Source of the DNA: Polaromonas sp.
Lineage (GTDB): Bacteria; Pseudomonadota; Gammaproteobacteria; Burkholderiales; Burkholderiaceae_C
NCBI GenBank assembly: GCA_030654695.1
Contig: JAURWY010000018.1
Coordinates: forward strand, 43,006-107,005
DNA length: 64,000 bases
Reading direction: 5' to 3'
Part shown: positions 7,962-16,455 of the stretch, in pieces
Layout of the letters: the number at the start of each line of letters is the position of its first letter
Numbering within the stretch: the stretch's first letter is position 1
Notes under the pieces: model-generated
What the model was told of the DNA's origin: nothing
The model's database searches: none
The model's input: the letters and a program-made list of their open reading frames with translations, nothing else
Program-made: the position numbers and the translations under genes

Positions 7962-9151
7962 CAAAGCGTCCCCGCCGATGCAGCGGGCTGCATCAACCAA
8001 GTCACGCCCTCCCGGCTGGCGCTATAGCCTTGCGCTTGCAAACTCACTGTCAGCGCACGGGCTTCATTCGCATTCAATTCCAGTCCGCTCAAACGCAGCT
8101 GACCACTGGCGTAATCAACGCCTTTGAGCGTCTGACCTGCCGGCAAAGATCGGCTCAGCACGCCGAGCATGACATCCAAGTCGACGGCCGTGGGTGCGGC
8201 AGAGGCTTGTTCGAGAAGACGCACTTCACGCGCCATTTGCACGGGCACATCGATGATGCTTTTCAAATTGGGAAAACTGCGCGTGAGCATGCTTTTCATG
8301 GCGTCACGTTGGACAGCCAGCTGATGCTCACCCAACCAAGCCAACGCATTCAGGCCGAGCAGATTGATGCCAAGCAATGCCATCAGAGCCCATCGCGCGG
8401 AACGCCAGCGTGGCGCCTGCAGCCATTCAAGCTTGCCGCGATTCGCCAGTTGACGCATCTGCAAGCGCTTGGACACATCCCAGAATGAACGGGTCGTCTG
8501 AATCATGCGCTCAGAGGTCAACAATGGCACGATGGGTCTTTGCAAAATCTGACTGGCCAACGCAACCAACGCAGGCTCGGCGCTGACGTTGTCGGCCAAG
8601 TCGAAGCTTTCCAGCACCGCCGTCTTCAACGGAAAAATGCCGACTCCGCTGTCACCGCAGACCACCAGCTGCGGGTCTTCCGCAGTGCCGGTAACGTGCC
8701 ACCGCAGCGGTGCTGCAGGCGGACCCCACTCGGGCACTACGCGCGAGACCGGACGCTTGGCCACCTCCAGTCCTTGCACCGCCATGGCCAACCAACGGCG
8801 GTCACAAACGGCCACCCATTGGGCCATGCCAAACTGACTGTTTGGCGGTAATGCGATATGCAACAGGCCTGGATCGTCGAGCAATTTATCCTCCAGCAGA
8901 CCGTCTAGTACCAAACGCATACGCGCCGAACCGGGCGTGACGCCCACCGGCACCGTCACTTGGTGCCACGACAATACGCGCACCGGCGCCGTGGCAATGC
9001 AGACGTCACCCGGCTTGTCGAGCAAGGGCAAGGCTGCGGCCAGAGCCCGACCTGTTTTCGCCACGGCCACACCATCGTCAGTGACGACGAAATCGAATTC
9101 TGTCTGCGCAGTGACGGCCTCCAGCGGCAACGAAATGATGAGCGTGCTCAT
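7961..9151 (-). CDS. gspL: Type II secretion protein GspL
   Basis: 396-residue platform protein that links the GspE ATPase to the periplasmic parts. It has an actin-like cytoplasmic domain (about 1-240), one transmembrane helix around WALMALLGINLLGLNALAWL, and a small periplasmic domain. The frame is open 69 bases further upstream, but MSTLIISLP at 9151 overlaps the gspK stop as ATGA and starts the family domain. Flanked tightly by gspK and gspM. Confidence 0.88.
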   Translation of the reverse strand: MSTLIISLPLEAVTAQTEFDFVVTDDGVAVAKTGRALAAALPLLDKPGDVCIATAPVRVLSWHQVTVPVGVTPGSARMRLVLDGLLEDKLLDDPGLLHIALPPNSQFGMAQWVAVCDRRWLAMAVQGLEVAKRPVSRVVPEWGPPAAPLRWHVTGTAEDPQLVVCGDSGVGIFPLKTAVLESFDLADNVSAEPALVALASQILQRPIVPLLTSERMIQTTRSFWDVSKRLQMRQLANRGKLEWLQAPRWRSARWALMALLGINLLGLNALAWLGEHQLAVQRDAMKSMLTRSFPNLKSIIDVPVQMAREVRLLEQASAAPTAVDLDVMLGVLSRSLPAGQTLKGVDYASGQLRLSGLELNANEARALTVSLQAQGYSASREGVTWLMQPAASAGTL

Positions 9152-10185
9152 GGGATTTTTTGAAATGAAAGCGACGGACTCCACCAAGAGTTTTCTGTTG
9201 CCATGCCACGCCTTCGCCACAAGGTTCGCACGCTGGTGCCATCGCGCTGTAACAAGGCGTTTTCGGCCACACTGACGGTGCCTGATTCGATCTCGGTGTG
9301 GAGCTCAAAGAATCGCGAACTGACACTGTATTGCCCCTCGCTCTGCAAGTCGCTGATTCCCGCATCAGCGACGGTTTGCAGTGGCTTGGACTGTCGAAGC
9401 GCCACCACGCGTTCGGCATCGGAGCGCTTGAAGCTGGGCAGCAAACTTTGCAACACCTCCACGCTGGCGCTGTTGAGATTGACCGGCGTGCGGCTGGGCA
9501 GCAGCGTCACATGCACTTGCAGTGCCGCCAGCGTCGCCGGTGTCAGCCCCAGCCACACCAGTTGCGCCGTCTGTTGCGGCAACAGCGCTGACCCTGCTGA
9601 CGCCGTGCTGTCAACGCCTGCGAGGCTGCGCGTGGCACTGACTTGCTGCAGGTTTTGAGACAAGGTGAGCAGCTGCTCCGGCGGCAACTTGAGCACTTCA
9701 AACAACTTGTCAAAAGCATTCAACCACAACGGTGACAGCGCTTGGCCGTCAAGCAGATTCATCACGTTCAGCTTGCTCTGTGCATCGCTGAGTTGCTGCG
9801 ACACACGAGGAGCTGGCGGTGCTTCTGACGCATTTGAATCCGCAGCAGACTGGCCGGCAATCGTTTCCTCGCCCGCCCAAAAAATAGCCAACGGCAAGCT
9901 GACAACTGGCTGCGCCCAAGCTTCTCCGGCATGGTCTACCGCGCTGCTGCGCTGGGCATCATCACGCAACCTGGCGCGTGCCCAGTCGTGCGTTCCATCG
10001 AGCAACCAGTCGGTTTCCAAGCGACTCCGATCAGCGATTTCAATGGCCACGCTGCGCCACTCTTGCCAGAAAGCCTGGCTCGAAAAAGCCGCCACCAGCG
10101 CCACCGTCAGCAACGCCGCCAACAGCGCACTGCCGCGTGCCTCCGGCCATAAGTGGCCTTTTTGCCACACATAGCCGGCCCTCAT
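9148..10185 (-). CDS. gspK: Type II secretion minor pseudopilin GspK
   Basis: 345-residue minor pseudopilin that caps the pseudopilus with GspI and GspJ. The N-terminus has a prepilin-like region (PEARGSALLAALLTVALVAA) and a large alpha-helical insertion follows, with VNLNSASVEVLQSLLPSF, a helix-hairpin-helix-like segment typical of GspK. The start ATG at 10185 overlaps the gspJ stop (ATGA) and has GGAGGTG upstream. A longer frame exists but begins in Arg/Gly-rich shadow sequence. Confidence 0.9.
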   Translation of the reverse strand: MRAGYVWQKGHLWPEARGSALLAALLTVALVAAFSSQAFWQEWRSVAIEIADRSRLETDWLLDGTHDWARARLRDDAQRSSAVDHAGEAWAQPVVSLPLAIFWAGEETIAGQSAADSNASEAPPAPRVSQQLSDAQSKLNVMNLLDGQALSPLWLNAFDKLFEVLKLPPEQLLTLSQNLQQVSATRSLAGVDSTASAGSALLPQQTAQLVWLGLTPATLAALQVHVTLLPSRTPVNLNSASVEVLQSLLPSFKRSDAERVVALRQSKPLQTVADAGISDLQSEGQYSVSSRFFELHTEIESGTVSVAENALLQRDGTSVRTLWRRRGMATENSWWSPSLSFQKIP

Positions 10186-10898
10186 CTCATCACCTCCAAC
10201 GCTGGGTTGAACCAATCGCTGGTGAGACGGCCTTGCAAGGCTCCCCCAGAAGGCAACTCCAGCAGCAAGCGAAGACCTTCGGGGCTGCCGCCCAGATTCG
10301 CCACCACGGCATTCGCCTGCAGCGCACGACGTCCGCGGCCCGCGCCCAGCAACGTATTGGACGGCACCCATTGCCCGTTGGCGTAGTAGGCCAACTGCCA
10401 ACTGCTGAGCGGCGTCACGGCCACGGCTTGACCGCCACTGGCACGGCTGCTTGCTGCGTCAAGATCGTCATTCTTTTGCGCCCAAAGCGCAGCTTGCTGC
10501 CAAGCGTTGATCAACCCGTTACGCTGGGTCAGCGGCACGGATTGCCAGCGAACCCACTGCTGCATGCCGGCCTCCCTGCGCTGCGTCCACGCCACCACCA
10601 ACAAGGCTTCGGCGCTGCCAACAGGACTGCTGCGAACAAGCCGCAGCACGCGCCCATCCCAGTCCAGCGCATTCACATAGGGCGTTTCCACCAGACGGTC
10701 TAAATCGACAGCCCATTGCACCAACCCGACCTGCAAGCCGCCTAAGCCGACGCTATGGGAGCGCGTGATCTGAGCAACGCGCAGCATCGCATCCAAGCCA
10801 CGCCAGCTCATCAGGGCCAGCAGCGCCATCAAGCTCAGAGCCACCAACATTTCTATCAAGGTGAATCCGCGCCTGCGCTGTAAGGGCTTCGAACGCAT
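10182..10898 (-). CDS. gspJ: Type II secretion minor pseudopilin GspJ
   Basis: 238-residue minor pseudopilin. It carries a class III prepilin leader, RRRGFTLIEMLVALSLMALL, with the Gly-Phe cleavage site and Glu+5, for processing by a prepilin peptidase that is not encoded in this window. The globular domain follows the GspJ pattern. It overlaps gspI by one base (TGATG) and gspK by four. Confidence 0.9.
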   Translation of the reverse strand: MRSKPLQRRRGFTLIEMLVALSLMALLALMSWRGLDAMLRVAQITRSHSVGLGGLQVGLVQWAVDLDRLVETPYVNALDWDGRVLRLVRSSPVGSAEALLVVAWTQRREAGMQQWVRWQSVPLTQRNGLINAWQQAALWAQKNDDLDAASSRASGGQAVAVTPLSSWQLAYYANGQWVPSNTLLGAGRGRRALQANAVVANLGGSPEGLRLLLELPSGGALQGRLTSDWFNPALEVMR

Positions 10899-11284
10899 CA
10901 GAAACGGCCCATCACAGTCGACAAACGCAACAGAACTTGTTGCGTTTCAGCCGCTGCTGAACGCGCTTGTTGCACCTGCACACGCACTTGATGAAAGTCT
11001 GGATTCGCGGTGGCCGTCACGCTCAGCCTGACGCTGAAATTCCGATCGGCTTGCGTGCAAACGCTGGTACTCTCACCGACCTCTGGCAGTTGCTGCCGCA
11101 AGCGCAAATGCGCTAACTCGTTTTGCGCGCACAACTGTGCCAGCACCTGTTCAGGTTGCCGCTCGGCGTAGCGCATCAACGTCATGCTGACCGCCATGCC
11201 TGCGATCAAGGCCAGCGCCACCATGCTGATGGCCACCAGCACCTCGATCAGAGAAAAACCTTTGACGTCACGCACGCGCTTCAT
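10898..11284 (-). CDS. gspI: Type II secretion minor pseudopilin GspI
   Basis: 128-residue minor pseudopilin forming the GspI-J-K tip complex. Prepilin leader VKGFSLIEVLVAISMVALAL with Gly-Phe cleavage and Glu+5; short globular part including the segment CAQNELAHLRLRQQLPEVGE typical of GspI (xxNxxAxL). Gap to gspH is 37 bp; its stop overlaps the gspJ start. Confidence 0.9.
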   Translation of the reverse strand: MKRVRDVKGFSLIEVLVAISMVALALIAGMAVSMTLMRYAERQPEQVLAQLCAQNELAHLRLRQQLPEVGESTSVCTQADRNFSVRLSVTATANPDFHQVRVQVQQARSAAAETQQVLLRLSTVMGRF

Positions 11285-11321
11285 TTCTTTTGCACTTTTT
11301 TCGTTTCCTCACACGCCCTTT

Positions 11322-11765
11322 TCACCGCACGGCAAACGGCCGCAGTCCATCGCTAGAGACAGTCGCCGTTTGCTCCGGCGCTTCGCTGATCGACAGAACA
11401 ACGGCCTGCGCACCAATGATTGGCTCGGGGCCCAACACAATCGGTTGCGCTGACTGCACGCTGATGCCCGCAGCCAACCAGTTGTCTGGCAACGCGTGTG
11501 GCGGCAGACCCTCGAAACGAAAGCCTGCTGGCGTGGCCACCCAGCGCACCGGCATGCCACTGGCGCGCGAAGCGGCGCGGCCTGCTTCGAGCAGCGCCGC
11601 CAGCCGGTCAGCTTCGCGCTCAAGTTGCGCGTTGGGCGCATCCCGCAAGGCGAAACTCACGCCGGCTGTGGCCAAGGCCATGATCGACACCACCACCATC
11701 AACTCCAACAGCGTCACGCCTCGGCCTGAAGCCCGTGTGCAAGCGCTGACCAATGCAGTCCTCAT
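11322..11765 (-). CDS. gspH: Type II secretion minor pseudopilin GspH
   Basis: 147-residue pseudopilin with leader GRGVTLLELMVVVSIMALAT and the GspH/FimT-like C-terminal domain (EADRLAALLEAGRAASRASG; CRW-type segment VRWVATPAGFRFEGLP). The first residue after the processing Gly is Val rather than Phe, which is tolerated in this family. Start at 11765 overlaps the gspG stop as ATGA; a TTG six bases upstream is possible. Confidence 0.88.
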   Translation of the reverse strand: MRTALVSACTRASGRGVTLLELMVVVSIMALATAGVSFALRDAPNAQLEREADRLAALLEAGRAASRASGMPVRWVATPAGFRFEGLPPHALPDNWLAAGISVQSAQPIVLGPEPIIGAQAVVLSISEAPEQTATVSSDGLRPFAVR

Positions 11766-12226
11766 TGCCAACTGCCAATATCGGCGTCCCTGTTCTCGCC
11801 GCCGGGCTTGCCGTCAGCGCCATACGACATCACGTCAATCTCAGCTTTCACACCCGGATTGAGGTACACATAAGGTTGCCCCCAAGGGTCGTTTGGCAGC
11901 TTGTCAACATAGGCTTTCCAGTTCGTCGGAATGGGCGGTTTGTCGGGTCGCTGCACCAACGCCTGCAAGCCTTGTTCAGCGGTCGGGTAGCGCTGGTTGT
12001 CGAGCCGGTACAGCTTGAGTGCCTGCATCAAGTTGTTGACATCTGAGCGTGCTGCCGACACGCGTGCATCGTCAGCACGGTCCAGCACGTTGGGCACGAT
12101 CAAGGCCGCCAAGACACCGATGATGACCAGCACCACCATCAACTCAATCAAGGTAAAGCCACGCGCCAACAGCCCCCGGTCGCGCTTGCATGGACGATAG
12201 ACGTGGGTGGATGATGCGTGCGTCAT
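11762..12226 (-). CDS. gspG: Type II secretion major pseudopilin GspG
   Basis: 154-residue major pseudopilin that polymerises into the T2SS piston. Prepilin cleavage motif ARGFTLIELMVVLVIIGVLA with Glu+5, then the conserved GspG C-terminus: calcium-site region YPTAEQGLQALVQRP, NDPWGQPYVYLNPG and SYGADGKPGGE. The frame is open for a further 200 codons upstream through the opposing gspC gene, but the pseudopilin start at 12226 gives the usual length. This ATG physically overlaps the gspC ATG on the other strand. Confidence 0.94.
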   Translation of the reverse strand: MTHASSTHVYRPCKRDRGLLARGFTLIELMVVLVIIGVLAALIVPNVLDRADDARVSAARSDVNNLMQALKLYRLDNQRYPTAEQGLQALVQRPDKPPIPTNWKAYVDKLPNDPWGQPYVYLNPGVKAEIDVMSYGADGKPGGENRDADIGSWQ

Positions 12227-12791
12227 GATAAATTTTGAAACTGATACGAGGCGTCGTTTGATCACCGGTCTGTTGGTCGGAGCCGCTTGTCTGTGCGCTT
12301 GGTATTGGGTGCGAGCGGGGTTGGCCTCAAGAAAAATGCCGTCTGTCGTTGCTACGCCAGCAGCTGTGGCAGTGGCAGCCGGTACACCGGCAGAACTGTC
12401 GCGCGTACTGGGTGCACCGCGCACGATGTTGGCGGGCTCAGCCTTGAGTCCGGCTGAACGCTTTCGTGCGATCGGGGTGCTGGCCAACGCATCGGGCCAA
12501 GGGGCTGCGCTGATCTCTGTCGACAAGCAAGCGCCACGCCCTTTTCGGGTGGGGGCCAGCGTCGCACCGGGCTTTATTTTGAAAGCCGTGAAGCTGCGTG
12601 AAGTCTTGCTGGAGGACAGTTTGCAAGGCGAGTTGTCCTTGCCGCTGCCAGACCCCGCCACAGCCAGGCTGGAAGAACGGATCACCGATGCACGCAGTGA
12701 CAACGTACCCGCACCTTTGCCGAACACGCCAGACGCTGAAGCCGGCCCGCCCTCGCTGCCGCCTATTCGCGGTGAGCCGCGCGCGCCCTGA
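12225..12791 (+). CDS. gspC: Type II secretion inner-membrane protein GspC (short form)
   Basis: 188-residue bitopic protein linking the inner-membrane platform to the secretin. A short N-terminus is followed by one transmembrane helix (LITGLLVGAACLCAWYWVRA) and a periplasmic homology-region domain (about 65-150; FRAIGVLANASGQGAALISV, PFRVGASVAPGFILKAVKLR). No PDZ or coiled-coil domain follows; the tail is Pro-rich and disordered. It is the only gsp gene reading rightward here. Start may instead be the ATG at 12207 or 12210, which would lengthen the overlap with gspG. Confidence 0.82.
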   Translation: MINFETDTRRRLITGLLVGAACLCAWYWVRAGLASRKMPSVVATPAAVAVAAGTPAELSRVLGAPRTMLAGSALSPAERFRAIGVLANASGQGAALISVDKQAPRPFRVGASVAPGFILKAVKLREVLLEDSLQGELSLPLPDPATARLEERITDARSDNVPAPLPNTPDAEAGPPSLPPIRGEPRAP

Positions 12792-12935
12792 GGCCAGCCG
12801 GTATCAGCAAGTTCTTGGGTGTAGCGCCATGAGAAAAATCGCATGGTGTCACCTTAGATACAAATCTGCAGATGTACGCGGAGTCCGCAAGCCGAACGAG
12901 CGTCAGCTTTTGCCTACGCCTTTAACGGCTTGCAC

Positions 12936-12956
12936 GCCGCAGCTCAGACCTGCGGC
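12936..12956. repeat. Inverted repeat at the end of the small Pro-rich gene
   Basis: GCCGCAG and CTGCGGC form perfect 7-bp arms around a 7-base loop, spanning the stop codon of the leftward small gene. There is no T-tract after it on either strand, so a terminator role is uncertain. Confidence 0.4.
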
Positions 12957-13108
12957 TTCCAGCCCAAGCCCTCATCCTCTGGCAATGTCGGCGGCGGCAT
13001 GCTGCCATCGTCAGGCTCAACCGGAAAGTGCGCCGGGTTATCGGGGTCCTCAACTGGCGGCGGCCCACCGGGCAAGGGTGCAGGCCGGGGATGTTGGCTG
13101 AACTTCAT
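12944..13108 (-). CDS. Small proline/acid-rich hypothetical protein
   Basis: 54-residue protein, MKFSQHPRPAPLPGG... followed by repeated Pro/Asp/Glu turns (VEDPDNPAHFPVEPDDG, PPPTLPEDEG). It resembles the short Pro-Asp-Glu-rich hypothetical proteins common in Proteobacteria; no function is known to me. A plausible ribosome site (AAAGGA) lies 9 bases before the ATG. The in-frame upstream methionine (13153) has no such site. Likely intrinsically disordered. It might be a false call, but the coherent composition and ribosome site favour a gene. Confidence 0.5.
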   Translation of the reverse strand: MKFSQHPRPAPLPGGPPPVEDPDNPAHFPVEPDDGSMPPPTLPEDEGLGWKPQV

Positions 13109-13275
13109 GGTGATCGATCCTTTGACAACGAGCTTGGCAAGCGAGGCCGACAAGCCGACACAAAAACCTGCAGTTTCATGCCAAGTGAGCCGGCACTGAA
13201 GAGGCTGAAGGCCGGTTGTGCTGTCAGCTTTTCTCTACGTTGCAGTCAACAACTTCGCCAACATCAAGCGCCTGC

Positions 13276-14121
13276 TCAACCCGCCCCGTGACACTTTTTG
13301 TATTTTTTACCGCTGCCACAAAAGCACACATCGTTGCGACCTGGCGTGACTTCTTTGCGCACGGTGTCGACGCGTGGGCCGAGTGTGCGCCAGAGTTCGC
13401 GCAGGTCATAGACCGCCCAGATAGCTTCGCCAAACGCATTCAAGCGAGCGATGCTGGTGCTCGGCAAACCCTCTTCCAGTAGCGGTGAGACTTCAGGTTT
13501 GCCGGTGTCGTCTTCTGTCATGGCAACCACTGCTTCGAGTGCGCCGTTCAGCCATTTAGCAGCGTCTTTGTCACGCGGTTCGGCCCAGTCTTCGGGCCAG
13601 CTTTCAACGGCAAACATGAAGCCCAAGGCCCAGACCTGTGCAAAGGCCGGCAGTTCATCGGCTTTGAAGTTGACCTGCTCTTCAGCCGGCAGTTCGGCCA
13701 CCGCCGCCCGCACATCCATCACCTCGGGGTGGTAGCAGTCATCATCTTCAAGCGTCTTGCATTCGGCGTCCAGCGCGGTGGACACCTCGGCCCAACGTGC
13801 TCGCCACAAGGCGGTGAAACGTTCGCGCTGTTCTTCGCTGGCGAACGATCCATCGGCTTCATCTCCTTCCGTTTCAGTGGCCGCACCGTCTTCGCCCAAC
13901 CCCAGCAACACCGGAAAGTATTCAGCCGCAGGCACCGCCCGGCGACCGCAAATCAGGGCGGCCATGAAGCCTTCACAAAACTCCCATTGCGGGGTTTCGT
14001 CGTAGCGGGTGCGCAACTCATCGAGAATCGCGTCCAACTCGTCAAACGTTTCGGGCGGCAGAAAGTCGTCGGCGTTGTGGGCGGTCGTGGTCAGAGCAGG
14101 GGCGGAGGGTTGGTTGGGCAT
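13276..14121 (-). CDS. UPF0149/YecA-family protein with C-terminal SEC-C zinc motif
   Basis: 281-residue cytoplasmic protein. The N-terminal two-thirds is the all-helical UPF0149 (YecA/YgfB) domain: FDELDAILDELRTRYDETPQ and WEFCEGFMAALICGRR, with acidic stretches. The last 20 residues are a SEC-C motif, GRNDVCFCGSGKKYKKCHG (CxC...CH), the zinc-binding tag also found at the end of SecA. Such proteins are thought to associate with the Sec/ribosome machinery, but no reaction is established. An ATG 15 bases upstream (14136) is an alternative start. Stands alone between two opposite-strand genes. Confidence 0.8.
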   Translation of the reverse strand: MPNQPSAPALTTTAHNADDFLPPETFDELDAILDELRTRYDETPQWEFCEGFMAALICGRRAVPAAEYFPVLLGLGEDGAATETEGDEADGSFASEEQRERFTALWRARWAEVSTALDAECKTLEDDDCYHPEVMDVRAAVAELPAEEQVNFKADELPAFAQVWALGFMFAVESWPEDWAEPRDKDAAKWLNGALEAVVAMTEDDTGKPEVSPLLEEGLPSTSIARLNAFGEAIWAVYDLRELWRTLGPRVDTVRKEVTPGRNDVCFCGSGKKYKKCHGAG

Positions 14122-14271
14122 GTCAATACTTGTCAAAGATGAAACTGGCTGGCCGGTTCACGGCAGAGTGGCGTATAACTGTCGAGCCTCACTGAGGTAG
14201 GAAAGTGTATCTGCCCCCAGCGCTCTTCGCCCTGATGCCGTCCGTTTGCCGCCCTCACTGAAAGCCCAGCC

Positions 14272-16014
14272 ATGCGCCGTGTCCTGAACTTTGTCAAAAA
14301 TATCCCTTGGCCCGATTTGCGCCCTCAACTGAAGCAGCTAGACCGATACACGCAGCGACTCAACGCCTTGCTGCCTGTGCGTTACAGCTTTCTGGTCGCC
14401 TGCTTTTTCGGCGGCTTGTTGGCCTTGTTCTCGCTGGTGGGATTTGGTGTTGGCTTCTTGGCGTTTCTGATTTTTTTCGGCCTCGTGGGTTTGGGTCTGC
14501 ACGACTTGAGACAGACACGAAGCGCCGTGCTGCGCAACTATCCGGTGATCGGGCATCTGCGGTTTTTGCTCGAATACATTCGCCCGGAGATTCGCCAGTA
14601 TTTCATTGAAAGTGACAGCGAGGCCGCACCTTTTTCGCGCGCTCAGCGTTCATTGGTCTATCGGCGCGCCAAGGGCGAGCAAGACAACCAGCCTTTCGGT
14701 ACGCATCTTGATGTCTCGCGCCAAGGTTATGAGTGGATCAACCATTCGATGCAGCCGAGCAAGGTGGCGTCGCATGATTTTCGAGTCTGGATTGGCGGCT
14801 CGCCGGACGCCGCGTCCAACTCGCGCTTGCCCTGCACGCAACCTTATGCGGCCAGTGTGTTCAACATCTCGGCCATGAGTTTTGGCGCTTTGTCGGCCAA
14901 CGCTATTTTGGCCCTGAACTCCGGCGCGAAGCGCGGCGGCTTTGCGCATGACACCGGCGAAGGCTCGATTTCAGCGCATCACCGCACCCACGGCGGCGAC
15001 TTGATATGGGAGATTGGCTCAGGCTACTTTGGTTGCCGCAACGACGACGGCAGTTTCAGCCCTGAACGCTTTCAAGCAAATGCGTGCGACCCGCAAGTCA
15101 AGATGATCGAGCTCAAGCTCAGCCAAGGCGCCAAGCCTGGCCACGGTGGTATTTTGCCGGGCTCCAAAGTGACATGGGAGATCGCTGCGGCGCGTGGCGT
15201 GCCGCAAGGTGTCGACTGCGTGTCGCCGGCAGGTCACAGCGCATTTTCGACGCCGGTCGAGATGCTCGAATTCATCGGCCAGTTGCGCACGCTGAGTGGC
15301 GGCAAGCCGACGGGCTTCAAGTTTTGCTTAGGCCACCCATGGGAGTGGTTTGCCATCGTCAAGGCCATGTTGGCAACGGGCATCACGCCGGACTTCATCG
15401 TGGTCGACGGTGCTGAAGGCGGCACCGGTGCAGCGCCCGTTGAGTTCAGCGACCACGTCGGTGCGCCGGTGCAAGAAGGCCTTGGTTTGGTGCACAACAC
15501 GCTCATCGGCGTCGGTCTGCGCGACCGCATCAAGCTAGGTTGCGCGGGCAAAGTGATCAGCGCTTTTGACATCGCCCGCATGATGGCGCTGGGCGCTGAC
15601 TGGGCCAACGCCGGCCGCGGTTTTATGTTCGCGCTGGGTTGCATTCAGGCGCAGAGTTGCCACACCGGTAAATGCCCCACCGGCGTCACCACGCAAGACC
15701 CGTTGCGCCAACAAGCGCTGGTGGTGCCCGACAAAGCTGAGCGCGTCTGGATGTTTCACCAAAGCACCTTGGAGGCGCTGAAAGAGTTGGTGCAGGCGGC
15801 CGGCTTACAGCATCCGAACGACTTGACGGCACACCACATCGTGCGGCGCCTGACCGACACCGAAGTGCGGTTGCTGGCCCATCTGCTGATGAACATTGCG
15901 CCGGGCTCCCTGTTGGCAGACGACATCAGCGCCCTGCCGAATGTCTTCAAAGAGTATTGGCCGCTGGCCAGTGCAGAAAGATTTGCGGCGTCTTCAGCGT
16001 TAGCGGCGGCTTGA
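14272..16014 (+). CDS. Membrane-anchored FMN-binding glutamate-synthase-family protein
   Basis: 580-residue protein homologous to the central FMN/iron-sulfur domain of glutamate synthase (GltB), without the glutaminase domain. N-terminus has two hydrophobic helices (about 40-80: YSFLVACFFGGLLALFSLVG, FLAFLIFFGLVGLGL) that should anchor it in the inner membrane. The barrel shows FNISAMSFGALSANAI, GEGSISAHHR, GGILPGSK, VDGAEGGTGAAPVEFSDHVG and the 3Fe-4S cysteine motif CIQAQSCHTGKCPTGV. The amidotransferase half is missing, so it is not a complete glutamate synthase; the electron donor and substrate are unknown. Monocistronic by spacing. Confidence 0.85.
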   Translation: MRRVLNFVKNIPWPDLRPQLKQLDRYTQRLNALLPVRYSFLVACFFGGLLALFSLVGFGVGFLAFLIFFGLVGLGLHDLRQTRSAVLRNYPVIGHLRFLLEYIRPEIRQYFIESDSEAAPFSRAQRSLVYRRAKGEQDNQPFGTHLDVSRQGYEWINHSMQPSKVASHDFRVWIGGSPDAASNSRLPCTQPYAASVFNISAMSFGALSANAILALNSGAKRGGFAHDTGEGSISAHHRTHGGDLIWEIGSGYFGCRNDDGSFSPERFQANACDPQVKMIELKLSQGAKPGHGGILPGSKVTWEIAAARGVPQGVDCVSPAGHSAFSTPVEMLEFIGQLRTLSGGKPTGFKFCLGHPWEWFAIVKAMLATGITPDFIVVDGAEGGTGAAPVEFSDHVGAPVQEGLGLVHNTLIGVGLRDRIKLGCAGKVISAFDIARMMALGADWANAGRGFMFALGCIQAQSCHTGKCPTGVTTQDPLRQQALVVPDKAERVWMFHQSTLEALKELVQAAGLQHPNDLTAHHIVRRLTDTEVRLLAHLLMNIAPGSLLADDISALPNVFKEYWPLASAERFAASSALAAA

Positions 16015-16038
16015 GTTAGCTCAGTCGCCACGCTGAGT

Positions 16039-16455
16039 TCACAGCGTTTTTTGCGTTCGCACGTTGAGCGCTTGCAGGCGCTTCGCCATGGAGGTCACAG
16101 CTTTGTCTTTGCTCAGCAAGGTGCTGCGGTGCGCTACGGCGAGGTCAATGAACATTTGATCGTCGGCATCGCTACAAGTGACAGAGGCTTTGGCGGGCAC
16201 CGGCACCAAACGCGCGTGCGCATCAAACTGCGCCAGCACATCCACCGCACTCAAGGCATAAAACGCCAAGCGCGGAACGATTTGCGGATAGCCCAGCACG
16301 CGTTCCAACTCGGCGCGCATCGGCATCGTGGCGATCCAGTCCCAGCTGCGCGCCGCGAGGCCGTCTCGAATCGGCTGAGCCGCGACGTCATTGAAGACGA
16401 ACACATCGAGCACGATGTTGGTATCGAGAATCAACAACGGCAGCGTTGCAGCCAT
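16039..16455 (-). CDS. PIN-domain ribonuclease-like protein
   Basis: 138-residue PIN domain of the group annotated as putative toxin component, PIN family. Acidic active-site residues are visible: Asp11 (LILDTNIVLDVF), Glu49 (MRAELERVL), and the Asp cluster at 96-99 with Asp105 (CSDADDQMFIDLA); a further Asp117 follows in LLSKDKAV. Its ATG overlaps the stop of the upstream RNA methyltransferase gene (TGATG), so it is co-translated with that gene; there is no small antitoxin gene next to it. An RNA-processing role tied to the operon is as likely as toxicity. Confidence 0.78.
   Translation of the reverse strand: MAATLPLLILDTNIVLDVFVFNDVAAQPIRDGLAARSWDWIATMPMRAELERVLGYPQIVPRLAFYALSAVDVLAQFDAHARLVPVPAKASVTCSDADDQMFIDLAVAHRSTLLSKDKAVTSMAKRLQALNVRTQKTL

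Noticed and set aside
12227..12844. A 200-residue N-terminal extension of gspG
   Set aside because: It runs antisense through gspC, and pseudopilins start just before the GFTLIE cleavage site. The sequence is Ser/Arg/Gly-rich with no fold.
12936..12956. Intrinsic terminator at the small Pro-rich gene
   Set aside because: The stem is perfect but spans the stop codon and has no T-tract on either side, so it is listed only as a repeat.
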